From contig NZ_FRCN01000011.1 in NCBI RefSeq assembly GCF_900142925.1, positions 186,001-250,000 on the forward strand: a stretch of 64,000 nucleotides of DNA, given 5' to 3'. Positions 50,034-58,919 of the stretch are shown piece by piece. The DNA comes from Chitinophaga sp. CF418 (GTDB taxonomy: Bacteria; Bacteroidota; Bacteroidia; Chitinophagales; Chitinophagaceae). The notes beneath the pieces are model-generated. The model did no database searches and was not told the DNA's origin. It saw only the letters and a list, made by a program, of their open reading frames with translations. The first letter of the stretch is position 1, and each line of letters starts with the position of its first letter. A program made the translations under genes and the position numbers.

Positions 50034-51674
50034 CTATTTATCTTCTTTCAGGAATGGATACCTGTAATCAGTAGGCGGTACAAGCGTTTCCTTAATCGTT
50101 CTTGCACTCAGCCAGCGATAGAGGTTCAATGCGGAACCAGCCTTATCGTTGGTACCGGAAGCGCGGGCGCCACCGAAAGGCTGCTGCCCCACTACTGCAC
50201 CGGTAGGCTTGTCATTGATGTAGAAGTTACCTGCACTGTTCACCAGTCTCCTGGTTGCCTGGTCAATAGCGTAACGGTCCTGCGCAATGATAGAGCCTGT
50301 CAGTGCATATGGAGAGGTGGTATCAACGATATCCATGATCTCATCGAACTTATCAGCCTCATACACATAGATCGTCAGTACAGGTCCGAAGATCTCTTCA
50401 CACATAGTCACATATTTCGGATCAGTTACTTCGATCACAGTCGGCTCGATAAAGTAACCTTCTGTTTTATTGTAGTTACCACCGGCGATGATCTTTGCGT
50501 TAGGATCTTTCTTCGCGTTGTCGATGTATTTGGCGATCTTATCGAAAGAGCGTTCATCGATCACGGCGTTGATAAAGTTGGTAAAATCTTCTGTAGTACC
50601 CATTTTCATGGTCTTCAGCTCAGCCACCAGTTTCGCTTTCACGGCTTCTGCAATATTGGATGGCAGATAAGCGCGGGAAGCGGCGGAGCATTTCTGTCCC
50701 TGGTATTCGAAAGCGCCACGGGCCAGTGCAATAGCCACTACATCTGCGTTAGCAGATTTGTGCGCCAATACGAAGTCTTTACCACCGGTCTCTCCTACTA
50801 TGCGAGGGTATGTTTTGTATTTGCTGATGTTAGTACCGATTGTCTTCCACATCTGCTGGAACACACCGGTAGAACCTGTAAAGTGGATACCTGCAAAATC
50901 AGGATGGCTGAAGCAGATATCACCCAATACCGGACCATCAGCATATACCAGGTTGATCACACCTGCAGGCAGACCGGCTTCCTGTAATACTTTCATGATC
51001 ACGTGTGCAGCCAGTACCTGTGTGTAGGCAGGTTTCCATACCACCACATTACCACACATAGCGGCAGATGTTGGCAGGTTGCCCGCGATAGCGGTAAAGT
51101 TGAACGGCGTGATAGCCACTACGAAACCTTCCAGCGGACGGTATTCCAGGCGATTGTGGACACCCGGAGAGCTAACTGGCTGTTGGTTATATATATCGGC
51201 GAGATAGTGTACGTTGAAACGGAGGAAGTCGATCAGTTCACAGGCGCTGTCTATTTCCGCCTGATAAGCATTTTTACTCTGCCCCAGCATAGTAGCCGCA
51301 TTGATCTGGTAGCGGTATTTGGTAGCGAGTAATTCTGCAGCTTTCAGGAACACGGCAGCACGTTGTTCCCATGGAGTATCCGCCCATTTAGCGCGGGCTG
51401 CGAGAGCTGCAGCAATAGCGTCTTTTACGTGGCTGGCATCTCCTTCATGGAAGTGGCCCAGCTTGTGTTTTATTTCATGAGGAGGACGGAGGTCAATAGT
51501 CTTGCCGGTACGCACCTCTTTATCACCAATATACATGGGGATATCAAATTCCTGGGCTTTAAAAGCAGCCAGTTGTTTTTTCAGCGCGTCCCTTTCGGGG
51601 GAACCCGGAGCATAGCTGTACACTGGTTCGTTGGCAGGTGCAGCAAAGTGGAAATAAGCATTATGCATTCTCAA
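50034..51674 (-). CDS. pruA: L-glutamate gamma-semialdehyde dehydrogenase (1-pyrroline-5-carboxylate dehydrogenase)
   Basis: 546 residues, full length of the stand-alone form. The aldehyde dehydrogenase core has PFNFTAIAGNLPTSAAMCGN, IHFTGSTGVFQQMWKTIG, VGETGGKDFVLAHKSA and the catalytic Cys in FEYQGQKCSAASRAYLP; PQPFGGARASGTNDKAGS-like C-terminal part is typical. It oxidises glutamate semialdehyde to glutamate with NAD, the second step of proline breakdown. The proline dehydrogenase partner is not adjacent. Confidence 0.96.
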   Translation of the reverse strand: MRMHNAYFHFAAPANEPVYSYAPGSPERDALKKQLAAFKAQEFDIPMYIGDKEVRTGKTIDLRPPHEIKHKLGHFHEGDASHVKDAIAAALAARAKWADTPWEQRAAVFLKAAELLATKYRYQINAATMLGQSKNAYQAEIDSACELIDFLRFNVHYLADIYNQQPVSSPGVHNRLEYRPLEGFVVAITPFNFTAIAGNLPTSAAMCGNVVVWKPAYTQVLAAHVIMKVLQEAGLPAGVINLVYADGPVLGDICFSHPDFAGIHFTGSTGVFQQMWKTIGTNISKYKTYPRIVGETGGKDFVLAHKSANADVVAIALARGAFEYQGQKCSAASRAYLPSNIAEAVKAKLVAELKTMKMGTTEDFTNFINAVIDERSFDKIAKYIDNAKKDPNAKIIAGGNYNKTEGYFIEPTVIEVTDPKYVTMCEEIFGPVLTIYVYEADKFDEIMDIVDTTSPYALTGSIIAQDRYAIDQATRRLVNSAGNFYINDKPTGAVVGQQPFGGARASGTNDKAGSALNLYRWLSARTIKETLVPPTDYRYPFLKEDK

Positions 51675-51860
51675 AAGTTTTTATGTTCGATCTTGTTGTT
51701 TTCTTCCAGATGTTAGCAGGTGTCATATAGATCTTCTCTCATTAAGCAGGGCCATGGACGGCCATAAAAACGGGTTGAGCATTGACGCTGACATCCTGGT
51801 CCGGGCTAATAGTAAGCAATGCATTATCATCTCCGGACCAGTCCCGCCTAATATGCAAAA

Positions 51861-51896
51861 GTGCTGATAAGTTGAGCATTCTCAATTTATCAGCAC
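51861..51896 (-). terminator. prfB terminator
   Basis: GTGCTGATAAGTTGAG (51861-51876) pairs with CTCAATTTATCAGCAC (51881-51896), one mismatch, loop CATT, 22 bases after the prfB stop; T4 follows on the minus strand. Confidence 0.75.
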
Positions 51897-51918
51897 AGGG
51901 CATATTTGCAAAGTTACG

Positions 51919-53008
51919 TTAATCTTCTCCTTTGGACATCATCAGGTAAGCCTTGATGAAGCCCTCCAGTTCGCCGTCCATAACAGGCTGAACGTTACCT
52001 ACTTCATAATCCGTACGGTGATCTTTGATCATTTTGTAAGGATGGAATACGTAGGAACGGATCTGCGATCCCCATTCAATTTTGCGCTTGTTTGCGTTGG
52101 CGGCGTTCTTCAGTTCTTCCCTCTTACGCAACTCTTCTTCATACAAGCGGGATTTCAGCATGGTGAGCGCCTTTTCACGGTTCTCGCCCTGCGTACGTGC
52201 CTGCTGGCATTCGATGATGATGCCTGAAGGAATGTGTTTCAAACGCACTGCGGTTTCTACCTTGTTTACGTTCTGCCCTCCTTTACCACCGGAACGGTAG
52301 AATTCCCATTCCAGGTCGGCAGGGTTTACTGCAATTTCAATGGTATCATCCACCAGCGGATATACAAAGATGGAAGCGAAGGAAGTATGTCTGCGGGCAT
52401 TGGCATCGAACGGAGAGATACGCACCAGCCGGTGCACACCACTTTCCGCTTTCAGTAACCCATAGGCAAAGCTGCCGTCCATTTCCAGGGAGGCTGATTT
52501 AATACCGGCGCCATCCCCGTATTGTACATCTATTTCAGATACTTTCCAACCCTGCTTTTCGCCGTACATACGGTACATGCGTAACAGCATCTCCGCCCAA
52601 TCCTGGCTTTCGGTACCACCGGCGCCGGAATTGATGGTGAGCACTGCCGGCATCTCGTCTTCGGGCTCGTTCAGTGTTGATTTAAATTCCAATTCATCAA
52701 GAGCTGTCAGTGCTGTCTGGTAGGCCTGCTCCACTTCTTCCTCAGTGGCTTCGCCTTCTTTCTGGAAGTCGAGCAGTACGCTGCTGTCCTCTATTGACGT
52801 TTGCACGCTTTCATAGAGTTCCACCCAGAACTTATTCACTTTGATCTCTTTCAAAATTGACGTAGCCCGGGCATTGTCGTCCCAGAAGCCGGGGGCTAAC
52901 GTAAGTTGCTTATCATTTTCTATTTTTGCTATGCGGTCCTGGACGTTAAAGAAAACCTCCCAGGACATGGAGACGGTCCCTCATAGCTTTAAGTTGTTCT
53001 GCTGTCAT
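51919..53008 (-). CDS. prfB: Peptide chain release factor 2, with programmed +1 frameshift at UAA
   Basis: Two frames must be joined. The first starts at the ATG at 53008 and gives MTAEQLKAMRDRLHVLGGFL before TAA at 52946-52948; the second continues from 52947 as NVQDRIAKIENDKQ to the stop at 51919, total about 362 residues, normal for RF2. The junction reads GGA GGT TTT CTT TAA C: a Shine-Dalgarno-like GGAGG, a slippery CTT and an in-frame stop, the classic RF2 autoregulation site except that the stop is UAA. The rest has the GGQ motif in RSGGKGGQNVNKVETAVRLK and the recognition region MLLRMYRMYGEKQGW. An annotation starting at 52968 would miss the N-terminus. Confidence 0.92.
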
Positions 53009-53014
53009 AGGGCG

Positions 53015-53022
53015 CAAATGTA
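53015..53022 (-). promoter_or_regulatory. -7 box for prfB
   Basis: CAAATGTA (TACATTTG on the minus strand) ends six bases before the prfB ATG, which supports the 53008 start and suggests a very short leader. Confidence 0.45.
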
Positions 53023-53094
53023 CGGAAAAAGGGGAACAATATTTGCGGGACTTTTATCATATTAATTTCCAGTTATTTAAAACTATTGCTATCT

Positions 53095-53901
53095 ATGACA
53101 ACCTCCCACAAAACCCTCTATTATAAGAACAGCGCGGTTTTCAATACAATAGGGTACATAATGGTGATCGTTGTCAATGCCTTTGCCAACTTTAATCTGA
53201 TCAACAACAAGAATACCGGCGATATCTCAGACAAGTACGACAACCTCTTCATACCGGCAGGATTTACCTTCGCTATATGGGGCCTTATCTATCTGTCACT
53301 GCTGGCTTTTATCGTATTTCAGTTATGGCTCGCATTCTCAAAAGGTCACATCCCTGCACTGGAATTATTTATGGAACGGCTGCGCGGCTGGTGGCTGATC
53401 AGTTGTATGGCTAATTCCTGCTGGCTGTTTGCCTGGCATTATGAACTGCTGCCGCTCTCCATTCTGCTGATGATAGCCCTGCTGGTATGCCTGCTGGCCA
53501 TTCATCTGAACTTTAATATAGCACTGGCTCATCCACCGGCAAGCAAAACAGAAAAGCTGTTCGTACACTTTCCTTTCAGCCTGTACCTGGGATGGATATG
53601 TATAGCAACAGTGGCTAATATTGCCGCCTTCCTGGTATACCTGGGATGGGACGGCATGAGTATTCCGGGGACTATTTTTCTCATAGTGTTATGCACCGCG
53701 TCCACAACGTTGCTGATTATACGCAGACACAACATTGTGGTAGGACTGGTGGCCCTTTGGGCGCTCTGTGGCATTATTGTGAAACGTCAGTCTGTGGGTG
53801 GCTCCGCAGAAATGCCTATCGTCGGCGCCTGCATCGGGGCCATGATCATTATAGCCGTCAGCAGCACCTGGCGACTCATTACCAACAGAAGATTGTCATG
53901 A
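53095..53901 (+). CDS. TspO/MBR-like tryptophan-rich membrane protein
   Basis: About 268 residues from the ATG at 53095 (an upstream TTG at 53086 is also in frame). Six to eight helices; KYDNLFIPAGFTFAIWGLIY with the motif FAIWGLIYL, and FMERLRGWWLISCMANSCWL, WLFAWHYELLPLSILLMIAL fit the tryptophan-rich sensory protein family. TspO relatives bind porphyrins or cholesterol-like ligands; this longer form is of unknown function. Stand-alone gene between prfB and pgi. Confidence 0.75.
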   Translation: MTTSHKTLYYKNSAVFNTIGYIMVIVVNAFANFNLINNKNTGDISDKYDNLFIPAGFTFAIWGLIYLSLLAFIVFQLWLAFSKGHIPALELFMERLRGWWLISCMANSCWLFAWHYELLPLSILLMIALLVCLLAIHLNFNIALAHPPASKTEKLFVHFPFSLYLGWICIATVANIAAFLVYLGWDGMSIPGTIFLIVLCTASTTLLIIRRHNIVVGLVALWALCGIIVKRQSVGGSAEMPIVGACIGAMIIIAVSSTWRLITNRRLS

Positions 53902-54057
53902 GGTATGTCTTTATTCCAGATTCCCTTGTATATATTACCGGAAGTATAGTTTACTCTGTCTGAATGAATTATCTTTAATATTGGTCTCCCTTTCCGGCGG
54001 ATTGGTTCTGAGACTATCCAACTATTTATTACTTTTGATGCCATAAAATGCGTTTTT

Positions 54058-55710
54058 ATGTTCCCAACGACTAATCCGACTGCTACAAAAGCCTGGCAAC
54101 AGTTGCAGCAGCATGCTTCCAAGATGAAGGAAACGCACCTGCGCTCATTGTTCGCGGAGGATGCTGACAGATTTAAGAAGTTCACTCTTTCTTTTGAAGA
54201 TATTTTGTTCGACTATTCAAAGAACATCATCACAGAAGAAACGCTCTCCTACCTCCTGCAGCTGGCAAAGGAATCTGGTGTGGAAGAAGGTATCAAAGCC
54301 ATGTTCAGTGCTGAAAAGATCAATGCCACTGAAAACAGGGCAGTATTACACACTGCGCTCCGCAACTTTTCCGGTAATCCCGTTGTACTGGACGGAAAAG
54401 ATGTGATGCCGGAGGTACAGGCCGTACTGAAGAAAATGGAAAGCTTTACCCAGCGTATCCATAGCGGCGAGTGGAAAGGTTATACCGGCAAACCTATACG
54501 TTATATCGTGAATATAGGTATTGGTGGTTCCGACCTGGGCCCGGTAATGGTGACCGAGGCATTGAAACCTTACTGGAAAGAGGGTATTCAGCCTTATTTC
54601 GTTTCCAATGTGGACGGTACGCATATCGCAGAGACACTTAAAAAAGTAACTCCGGAAGAAACCCTCTTCCTTATAGCTTCCAAAACTTTCACTACCCAGG
54701 AAACAATGACCAACGCGCTTACCGCCCGTAAATGGTTCCTGGATGCTGCGAAAGACGAAGCATTTGTAGCGAAACACTTTGCCGCTCTTTCTACCAACGA
54801 AAAGGCTGTAAAGGCTTTCGGTATAGATCCGGCCAATATGTTCGAGTTCTGGGACTGGGTTGGGGGCCGTTATTCTTTATGGTCCGCAATCGGTCTGAGC
54901 ATCGCGCTGACTGTTGGGTACAACAATTTCAAGGCCCTGCTGGAAGGTGCACATGCGGTGGACAATCACTTCCGCACTACCCCACTGGAAAAGAACATTC
55001 CGGCTATCATGGCTTTAATTGGCCTCTGGTACGGCAATTTCTTTGACACCTCCACCGAGGCGATCCTGGCGTACGACCAGTATATGCACCGCTTTGCAGC
55101 CTATTTCCAACAGGGAAATATGGAAAGCAACGGTAAATATGTGGACCGTACAGGTAAGCCGGTAACATATGAAACCGGTCCTATAGTGTGGGGCGAACCG
55201 GGCACCAACGGACAGCACGCATTCTACCAGCTGATCCACCAGGGTACACGTATCGTGCCTGCAGACTTCATCGCTCCTGCCATCAGCCACAATCCTATCG
55301 GCGACCATCATGTAAAACTGCTTTCCAACTTCTTTGCACAGACAGAAGCACTGATGAATGGTAAGACAGAAGCAGAAGTACGCGCTGAACTGGAGAAATC
55401 CGGCCTGAAGGAAGAAGAGATCAAGACCCTGCTGCCGTATAAAGTATTTACCGGTAACAGACCTACGAATTCCTTCCTCGTAAAAGAGATCACACCACGT
55501 TCACTGGGTTCATTAGTTGCACTGTATGAACACAAGATCTTTGTACAGGGCGTTATCTGGAATATTTACAGCTTTGACCAATGGGGTGTTGAACTGGGTA
55601 AACAACTGGCTAACAAGATCCTGCCTGAACTGGAAAGTGCGGATAAAGTTACCAGCCATGATGCATCTACCAATGGATTGATCAATGCATGGAAGCAAAT
55701 GAAGAAATAA
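54058..55710 (+). CDS. pgi: Glucose-6-phosphate isomerase
   Basis: 550 residues. Sugar-phosphate loops NIGIGGSDLGPVMVTEALKP and FDWVGGRYSLWSAIGLSIAL; active-site Glu/His regions in GANGQHAFYQLIHQGTRIVP (read as GTNGQHAFYQ) and SHNPIGDHHVKLLSNFFAQT; C-terminal Lys in FDQWGVELGKQLANKI. Interconverts glucose-6-P and fructose-6-P. The protein fits the PGI family over its whole length. It ends with a hairpin that is also the head of the dispersed repeat. Confidence 0.96.
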   Translation: MFPTTNPTATKAWQQLQQHASKMKETHLRSLFAEDADRFKKFTLSFEDILFDYSKNIITEETLSYLLQLAKESGVEEGIKAMFSAEKINATENRAVLHTALRNFSGNPVVLDGKDVMPEVQAVLKKMESFTQRIHSGEWKGYTGKPIRYIVNIGIGGSDLGPVMVTEALKPYWKEGIQPYFVSNVDGTHIAETLKKVTPEETLFLIASKTFTTQETMTNALTARKWFLDAAKDEAFVAKHFAALSTNEKAVKAFGIDPANMFEFWDWVGGRYSLWSAIGLSIALTVGYNNFKALLEGAHAVDNHFRTTPLEKNIPAIMALIGLWYGNFFDTSTEAILAYDQYMHRFAAYFQQGNMESNGKYVDRTGKPVTYETGPIVWGEPGTNGQHAFYQLIHQGTRIVPADFIAPAISHNPIGDHHVKLLSNFFAQTEALMNGKTEAEVRAELEKSGLKEEEIKTLLPYKVFTGNRPTNSFLVKEITPRSLGSLVALYEHKIFVQGVIWNIYSFDQWGVELGKQLANKILPELESADKVTSHDASTNGLINAWKQMKK

Positions 55711-55735
55711 CGTTTAGTCAATAGATATTTATCGG

Positions 55736-55766
55736 CAAAGGGCTCCTGCGGGAGTCCTTTGTTATT
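55736..55766 (+). terminator. Hairpin after pgi
   Basis: CAAAGGGCTCC (55736-55746) pairs with GGAGTCCTTTG (55751-55761), followed by TTATTTT. The same GGCTCC/GGAGTCC head occurs in the dispersed repeat at 25126. Confidence 0.65.
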
Positions 55767-56099
55767 TTAACTGAGATACAAACATGCAGCCCCGCCAGAG
55801 GAATGCTTCTTAGGTTGTTGGGCTGACAGTGATTATTGCGCTGGCCTTCTTGCTCACGGTGCAGGCCGGGATCACTGGCTGTAGTTCTTTGAAGTTCCTT
55901 AATATTGAGCTTTGGAGGGCAGATTGGCCGTTGAATATTTATTAAACCCCTTGCAGGTCGCTTAAGCATACTTCAAATAACTAAGGCCAGTGATTCCCAC
56001 CTGCCCGCTCGCGGCGTACGGCCTCCAAATTATAGTAAGACGCCCATATGGAGGAGTAACATTGACGGACCTGATACGAAATAAACCGTCAGGCGGAGC

Positions 56100-56345
56100 T
56101 ACGCACTCCGTCAGGAGTGCCGTGTTTGTAGCCCGGGGTTTCAACCCCGGGGATTCCGAACGCGCGTACACCCGGGAACGAAATGGGTTTCAACCCCGGG
56201 GATTCCGAACGCGCGTACACCCGGGAACGAAATGGGTTTCAACCCCGGGGATTCCGACCGCGCGTACACCCGGGAACGAAATGGGTGACAACCCCGGGAT
56301 TCCAAACGCACGTACACTCGGGAACGAAATGGGTTTCAACCCCGG
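56100..56345 (+). repeat. Two-hairpin repeat expanded into a 49-bp tandem array
   Basis: Head GCACTCC-GTCA-GGAGTGC then GTGTTTGTAGCCCGGGGTTT and CAACCCCGGGG. The second hairpin with its flank is then repeated: the TTTCAACCCCGGGG segment recurs at 56139, 56188, 56237, 56286 (changed to TGACAACC) and 56334, period 49 then 48. Repeats 1-3 are nearly identical, the last decays. Confidence 0.8.
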
Positions 56346-56370
56346 AGACCGATCCTGCATATCACGCACA

Positions 56371-56399
56371 AAAAAACCCCCGGAGAAACCGGAGGTTTT
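56371..56399 (-). terminator. Terminator for the DUF3276 gene
   Basis: AAACCCCCGG pairs with CCGGAGGTTT (one mismatch) around AGAAA, with A/T runs on both sides, 39 bases after the minus-strand stop. Confidence 0.7.
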
Positions 56400-56437
56400 A
56401 TTTATCATCAAATAAAAATGAATGATCAAAGCTTAGA

Positions 56438-56866
56438 TTACCACTTGTCTACGTCTTCGCTATGAGAAGAAGCGGATGCAGCAACAGCAACAGGTGCTTC
56501 TGATACCACAGCTTCAACTACAGCTTCAGAAGTTTCAGCACCTTCACCATCTTCATCATCGCGCACGTAATCGTGATTGTAGGCATCAAAATCGAAGTCG
56601 GGCATCAACTCAGTTTTCACATAGTTGATGGTCTCTGTCAATGCATTCAGGAACTTGTTGAAGTCTTCCTTGTACAGGAATACTTTGTGCCTGTCATAAC
56701 CATTGTCGTTGAAGCGTTTCTTGCTTTCGGTAATGGTCAGAAAATAATCATTTCCACGAGTGGTCTTTACATCAAAGAAGTAAGTCCTTCTTTTGCCCGC
56801 TTTCAATCGTTTAGAAAAGATACTGTCATTATTTCTTTCCTGCTGATTGGTATTTTCGTACGCCAC
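56438..56866 (-). CDS. DUF3276 (PUR-alpha-like) nucleic-acid-binding protein
   Basis: 142 residues. The core is FSKRLKAGKRRTYFFDVKTT, GNDYFLTITESKKRFNDNGY and HKVFLYKEDFNKFLNALTET, the DUF3276/PUR repeat, which forms the PUR-alpha-like beta-sheet that binds single-stranded nucleic acid in known members. An acidic then Ala/Val/Ser-rich tail follows. Role in the cell unknown; very common and conserved in Bacteroidetes. Single-gene unit with a -7 box 52 bases upstream. Confidence 0.85.
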   Translation of the reverse strand: MAYENTNQQERNNDSIFSKRLKAGKRRTYFFDVKTTRGNDYFLTITESKKRFNDNGYDRHKVFLYKEDFNKFLNALTETINYVKTELMPDFDFDAYNHDYVRDDEDGEGAETSEAVVEAVVSEAPVAVAASASSHSEDVDKW

Positions 56867-56918
56867 AGTTGATAGATTTAAGTTGTTAACGAATCAAATC
56901 CTTTTTCCAATAAGAAAC

Positions 56919-56926
56919 AAATATAC
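56919..56926 (-). promoter_or_regulatory. -7 box for the DUF3276 gene
   Basis: CAAATATA (TATATTTG on the minus strand), 52 bases before the ATG. Confidence 0.5.
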
Positions 56927-57025
56927 TATTAGTTTACAAATATCAAAATAATTTTAAATGATTTTGAAAAATGATAGAATAGTGCTTTACCTACTGGTTT
57001 ACAGGCATATATAAGGAGATGATTA

Positions 57026-58822
57026 TTATTCTATTATAGATTCCTCTTCGCCAGACTGCTGGCGGGCGTACAATTCTGCGTAATAACCGTTTAATGCCAA
57101 TAATTCATTATGTGTACCCGTTTCTACAATTCTACCGTCTTCCAGCACGATGATCTTATCAAACTCAAACAGCGCAAAGATGCGGTGGGTAATGATTATA
57201 GCCGTTTTATCTTTCAAATAGGCATATAGGTTACCAATGATCTCTTTTTCCGTACGGGCGTCCACGGCTGACAGGCAGTCGTCGAATACCAGCAGATGAG
57301 GGTTCTTGATGAGGCCACGGGCAATAGAGATACGCTGTTTCTGCCCTCCGCTGAGCGTCACGCCTCTCTCCCCTACCACGGTGTCGAACCCTTCCCGGAA
57401 GCCCAGGATATCTTTTTCTACCGATGCCTGCCGGGCTGCCGTCTTTACCATTTCCGGATTGGCCTCCGGGGTACCGAAGCGGATATTGTTCATGATAGAA
57501 TCGGAAAACAGGAACACATCCTGGGGTACGTAACTTATCTGGTTACGCAGGCTCTCCAGCGTTACATGGCGGATATCCTGTTTATCCATCAGGATCTCTC
57601 CTTCCTGCGGATCATACATACGTATAAGTAACTGGGCAAGGGTGGACTTTCCGGAACCTGTACGACCGATCACTGCCACCTTTTCTCCCGGTTTTACTGT
57701 CAGGTTAAAGTTTTTGATGGCCTGGATACCGGTATGAGGATAGGTGAAAGAGACATCCTTAAATACCACTTCTCCCTTAATATTAATAGGTTTGGCGCCG
57801 GGGCTATCAGCTATCACCGGCTTTATGTCAAGAAATTCGTTGATCCGTTGTTGGCTGGCAGCGGCGCGCTGAATCATGGAGGCAACCATCCCGATGGAAA
57901 AGAACGGGAACATCAGCATGTTCACGTAGATCACAAACTCGGCCAGGTTACCTACCGTAATGTTACCATGAATCACCTGTATCCCCCCTATAAAGATGGT
58001 CAGCACCACACTTAGGCCGATCATCAGGGACATACTCGGCTGGAACAGGGCGTCTGTTTTGGCCAGGCTCACAGAGCTTTTCTTATAGGCTTCGCTGGCC
58101 TCTTCGAAATGTTTAATACTGGCTTCTTCCTGTATATATGATTTGATCACCCTGATACCGGAATAGGACTCCTGGGCGATAGAAGTAATGTTGGACAGCT
58201 GCGCCTGTATACGCTCGCTTTTACGGTGAATGATATGATTCACGTAATAGATGATCAATGCCAGTACAGGCAGCGGAGATAAGGTATAGAGTGTCAGTAA
58301 AGGGTTCACCTCTATCATCAGGTATACCACTATCACGATCATAAAGATGGTACGGGTAGCGTACATGATAGCCGGGCCTACGTACATACGCACGCGGGAC
58401 ACGTCTTCCGTAATACGGCTCATCAGATCACCGGTACGGTGCATTTTATAAAAGTTGAGGTCCAGCACCTGGTAATGCTGGTAAATTTCGTTCTTGAGGT
58501 CGTATTCAATGTAACGGCTCATCACGATGAGGGACTGCCGTTGTAAATAGAGGAAAAATCCGCTGAGGAGCGCGAACAGCAGGATGCTGATGCCATAAAA
58601 AGCCAGTACACTGGTAAATTGTCCACGGAAAGCTGCTTTCAGGCCGGTATCGCTGAGAAGGTTATAACTGTCAAGGTTGAGGGCAAGGAGGTCGAAAATC
58701 TGTCTGACCATGATAGGTTGGAACACGCTGAATACAATGGAGACAGCAGTACAGATCAAACCGGTGAGAAATCTCCACTTATATTTAACGAAGTACTTAT
58801 TGAGCGTGGCCAGGTGTTTCAT
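57026..58822 (-). CDS. ABC exporter, fused membrane and ATPase domains (MsbA/BmrC-like)
   Basis: 598 residues: six helices in the first 320 residues (KWRFLTGLICTAVSIVFSVF on), then the ATPase with Walker A GRTGSGKSTLAQLLIRMYDP, signature LSGGQKQRISIARGLIKNPH and Walker B LLVFDDCLSAVD. The residue after the Walker B Asp is Asp, not the catalytic Glu, as in the degenerate half of heterodimeric exporters such as BmrC. It probably exports lipids or drugs, but with a second half-transporter coded elsewhere if the analogy holds. 97 bases downstream of purC. Confidence 0.9.
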   Translation of the reverse strand: MKHLATLNKYFVKYKWRFLTGLICTAVSIVFSVFQPIMVRQIFDLLALNLDSYNLLSDTGLKAAFRGQFTSVLAFYGISILLFALLSGFFLYLQRQSLIVMSRYIEYDLKNEIYQHYQVLDLNFYKMHRTGDLMSRITEDVSRVRMYVGPAIMYATRTIFMIVIVVYLMIEVNPLLTLYTLSPLPVLALIIYYVNHIIHRKSERIQAQLSNITSIAQESYSGIRVIKSYIQEEASIKHFEEASEAYKKSSVSLAKTDALFQPSMSLMIGLSVVLTIFIGGIQVIHGNITVGNLAEFVIYVNMLMFPFFSIGMVASMIQRAAASQQRINEFLDIKPVIADSPGAKPINIKGEVVFKDVSFTYPHTGIQAIKNFNLTVKPGEKVAVIGRTGSGKSTLAQLLIRMYDPQEGEILMDKQDIRHVTLESLRNQISYVPQDVFLFSDSIMNNIRFGTPEANPEMVKTAARQASVEKDILGFREGFDTVVGERGVTLSGGQKQRISIARGLIKNPHLLVFDDCLSAVDARTEKEIIGNLYAYLKDKTAIIITHRIFALFEFDKIIVLEDGRIVETGTHNELLALNGYYAELYARQQSGEEESIIE

Positions 58823-58863
58823 ATTGGTCTATAGTCGGATATCCGTCGTTAACAGCCCGCAAA

Positions 58864-58898
58864 ACAGGAACATAAGGCGCAATTGCTCATGTTCCTGT
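58864..58898 (-). terminator. Hairpin after purC
   Basis: ACAGGAACAT (58864-58873) pairs with ATGTTCCTGT (58889-58898); the minus strand then reads TTTT. Likely ends purC before the ABC exporter gene. Confidence 0.55.
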
Positions 58899-58919
58899 CT
58901 GCGGTCAGTTGCTATTTTC

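Larger units (their letters stand above)
55711..56437. other. 727-base gene-free region with repeat family and 49-bp array
   Basis: Holds a hairpin after pgi (55736-55761), a full two-hairpin repeat (about 56100-56160), a 49-bp tandem array (56138-56345) and a terminator (56371-56399). The middle (55770-56090) has no clear feature. Open frames across the array encode only arginine/proline repeats with a period that is not a multiple of three and are rejected. Confidence 0.75.

Noticed and set aside
56138..56345. CRISPR-like array
   Set aside because: The 49-bp units follow each other with no variable spacers, and no cas gene is present.
55990..56415. Open frame of 141 codons over the 49-bp array
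   Set aside because: The product is arginine/proline repeats read from a non-coding array whose period is not a multiple of three; no relation to any family.
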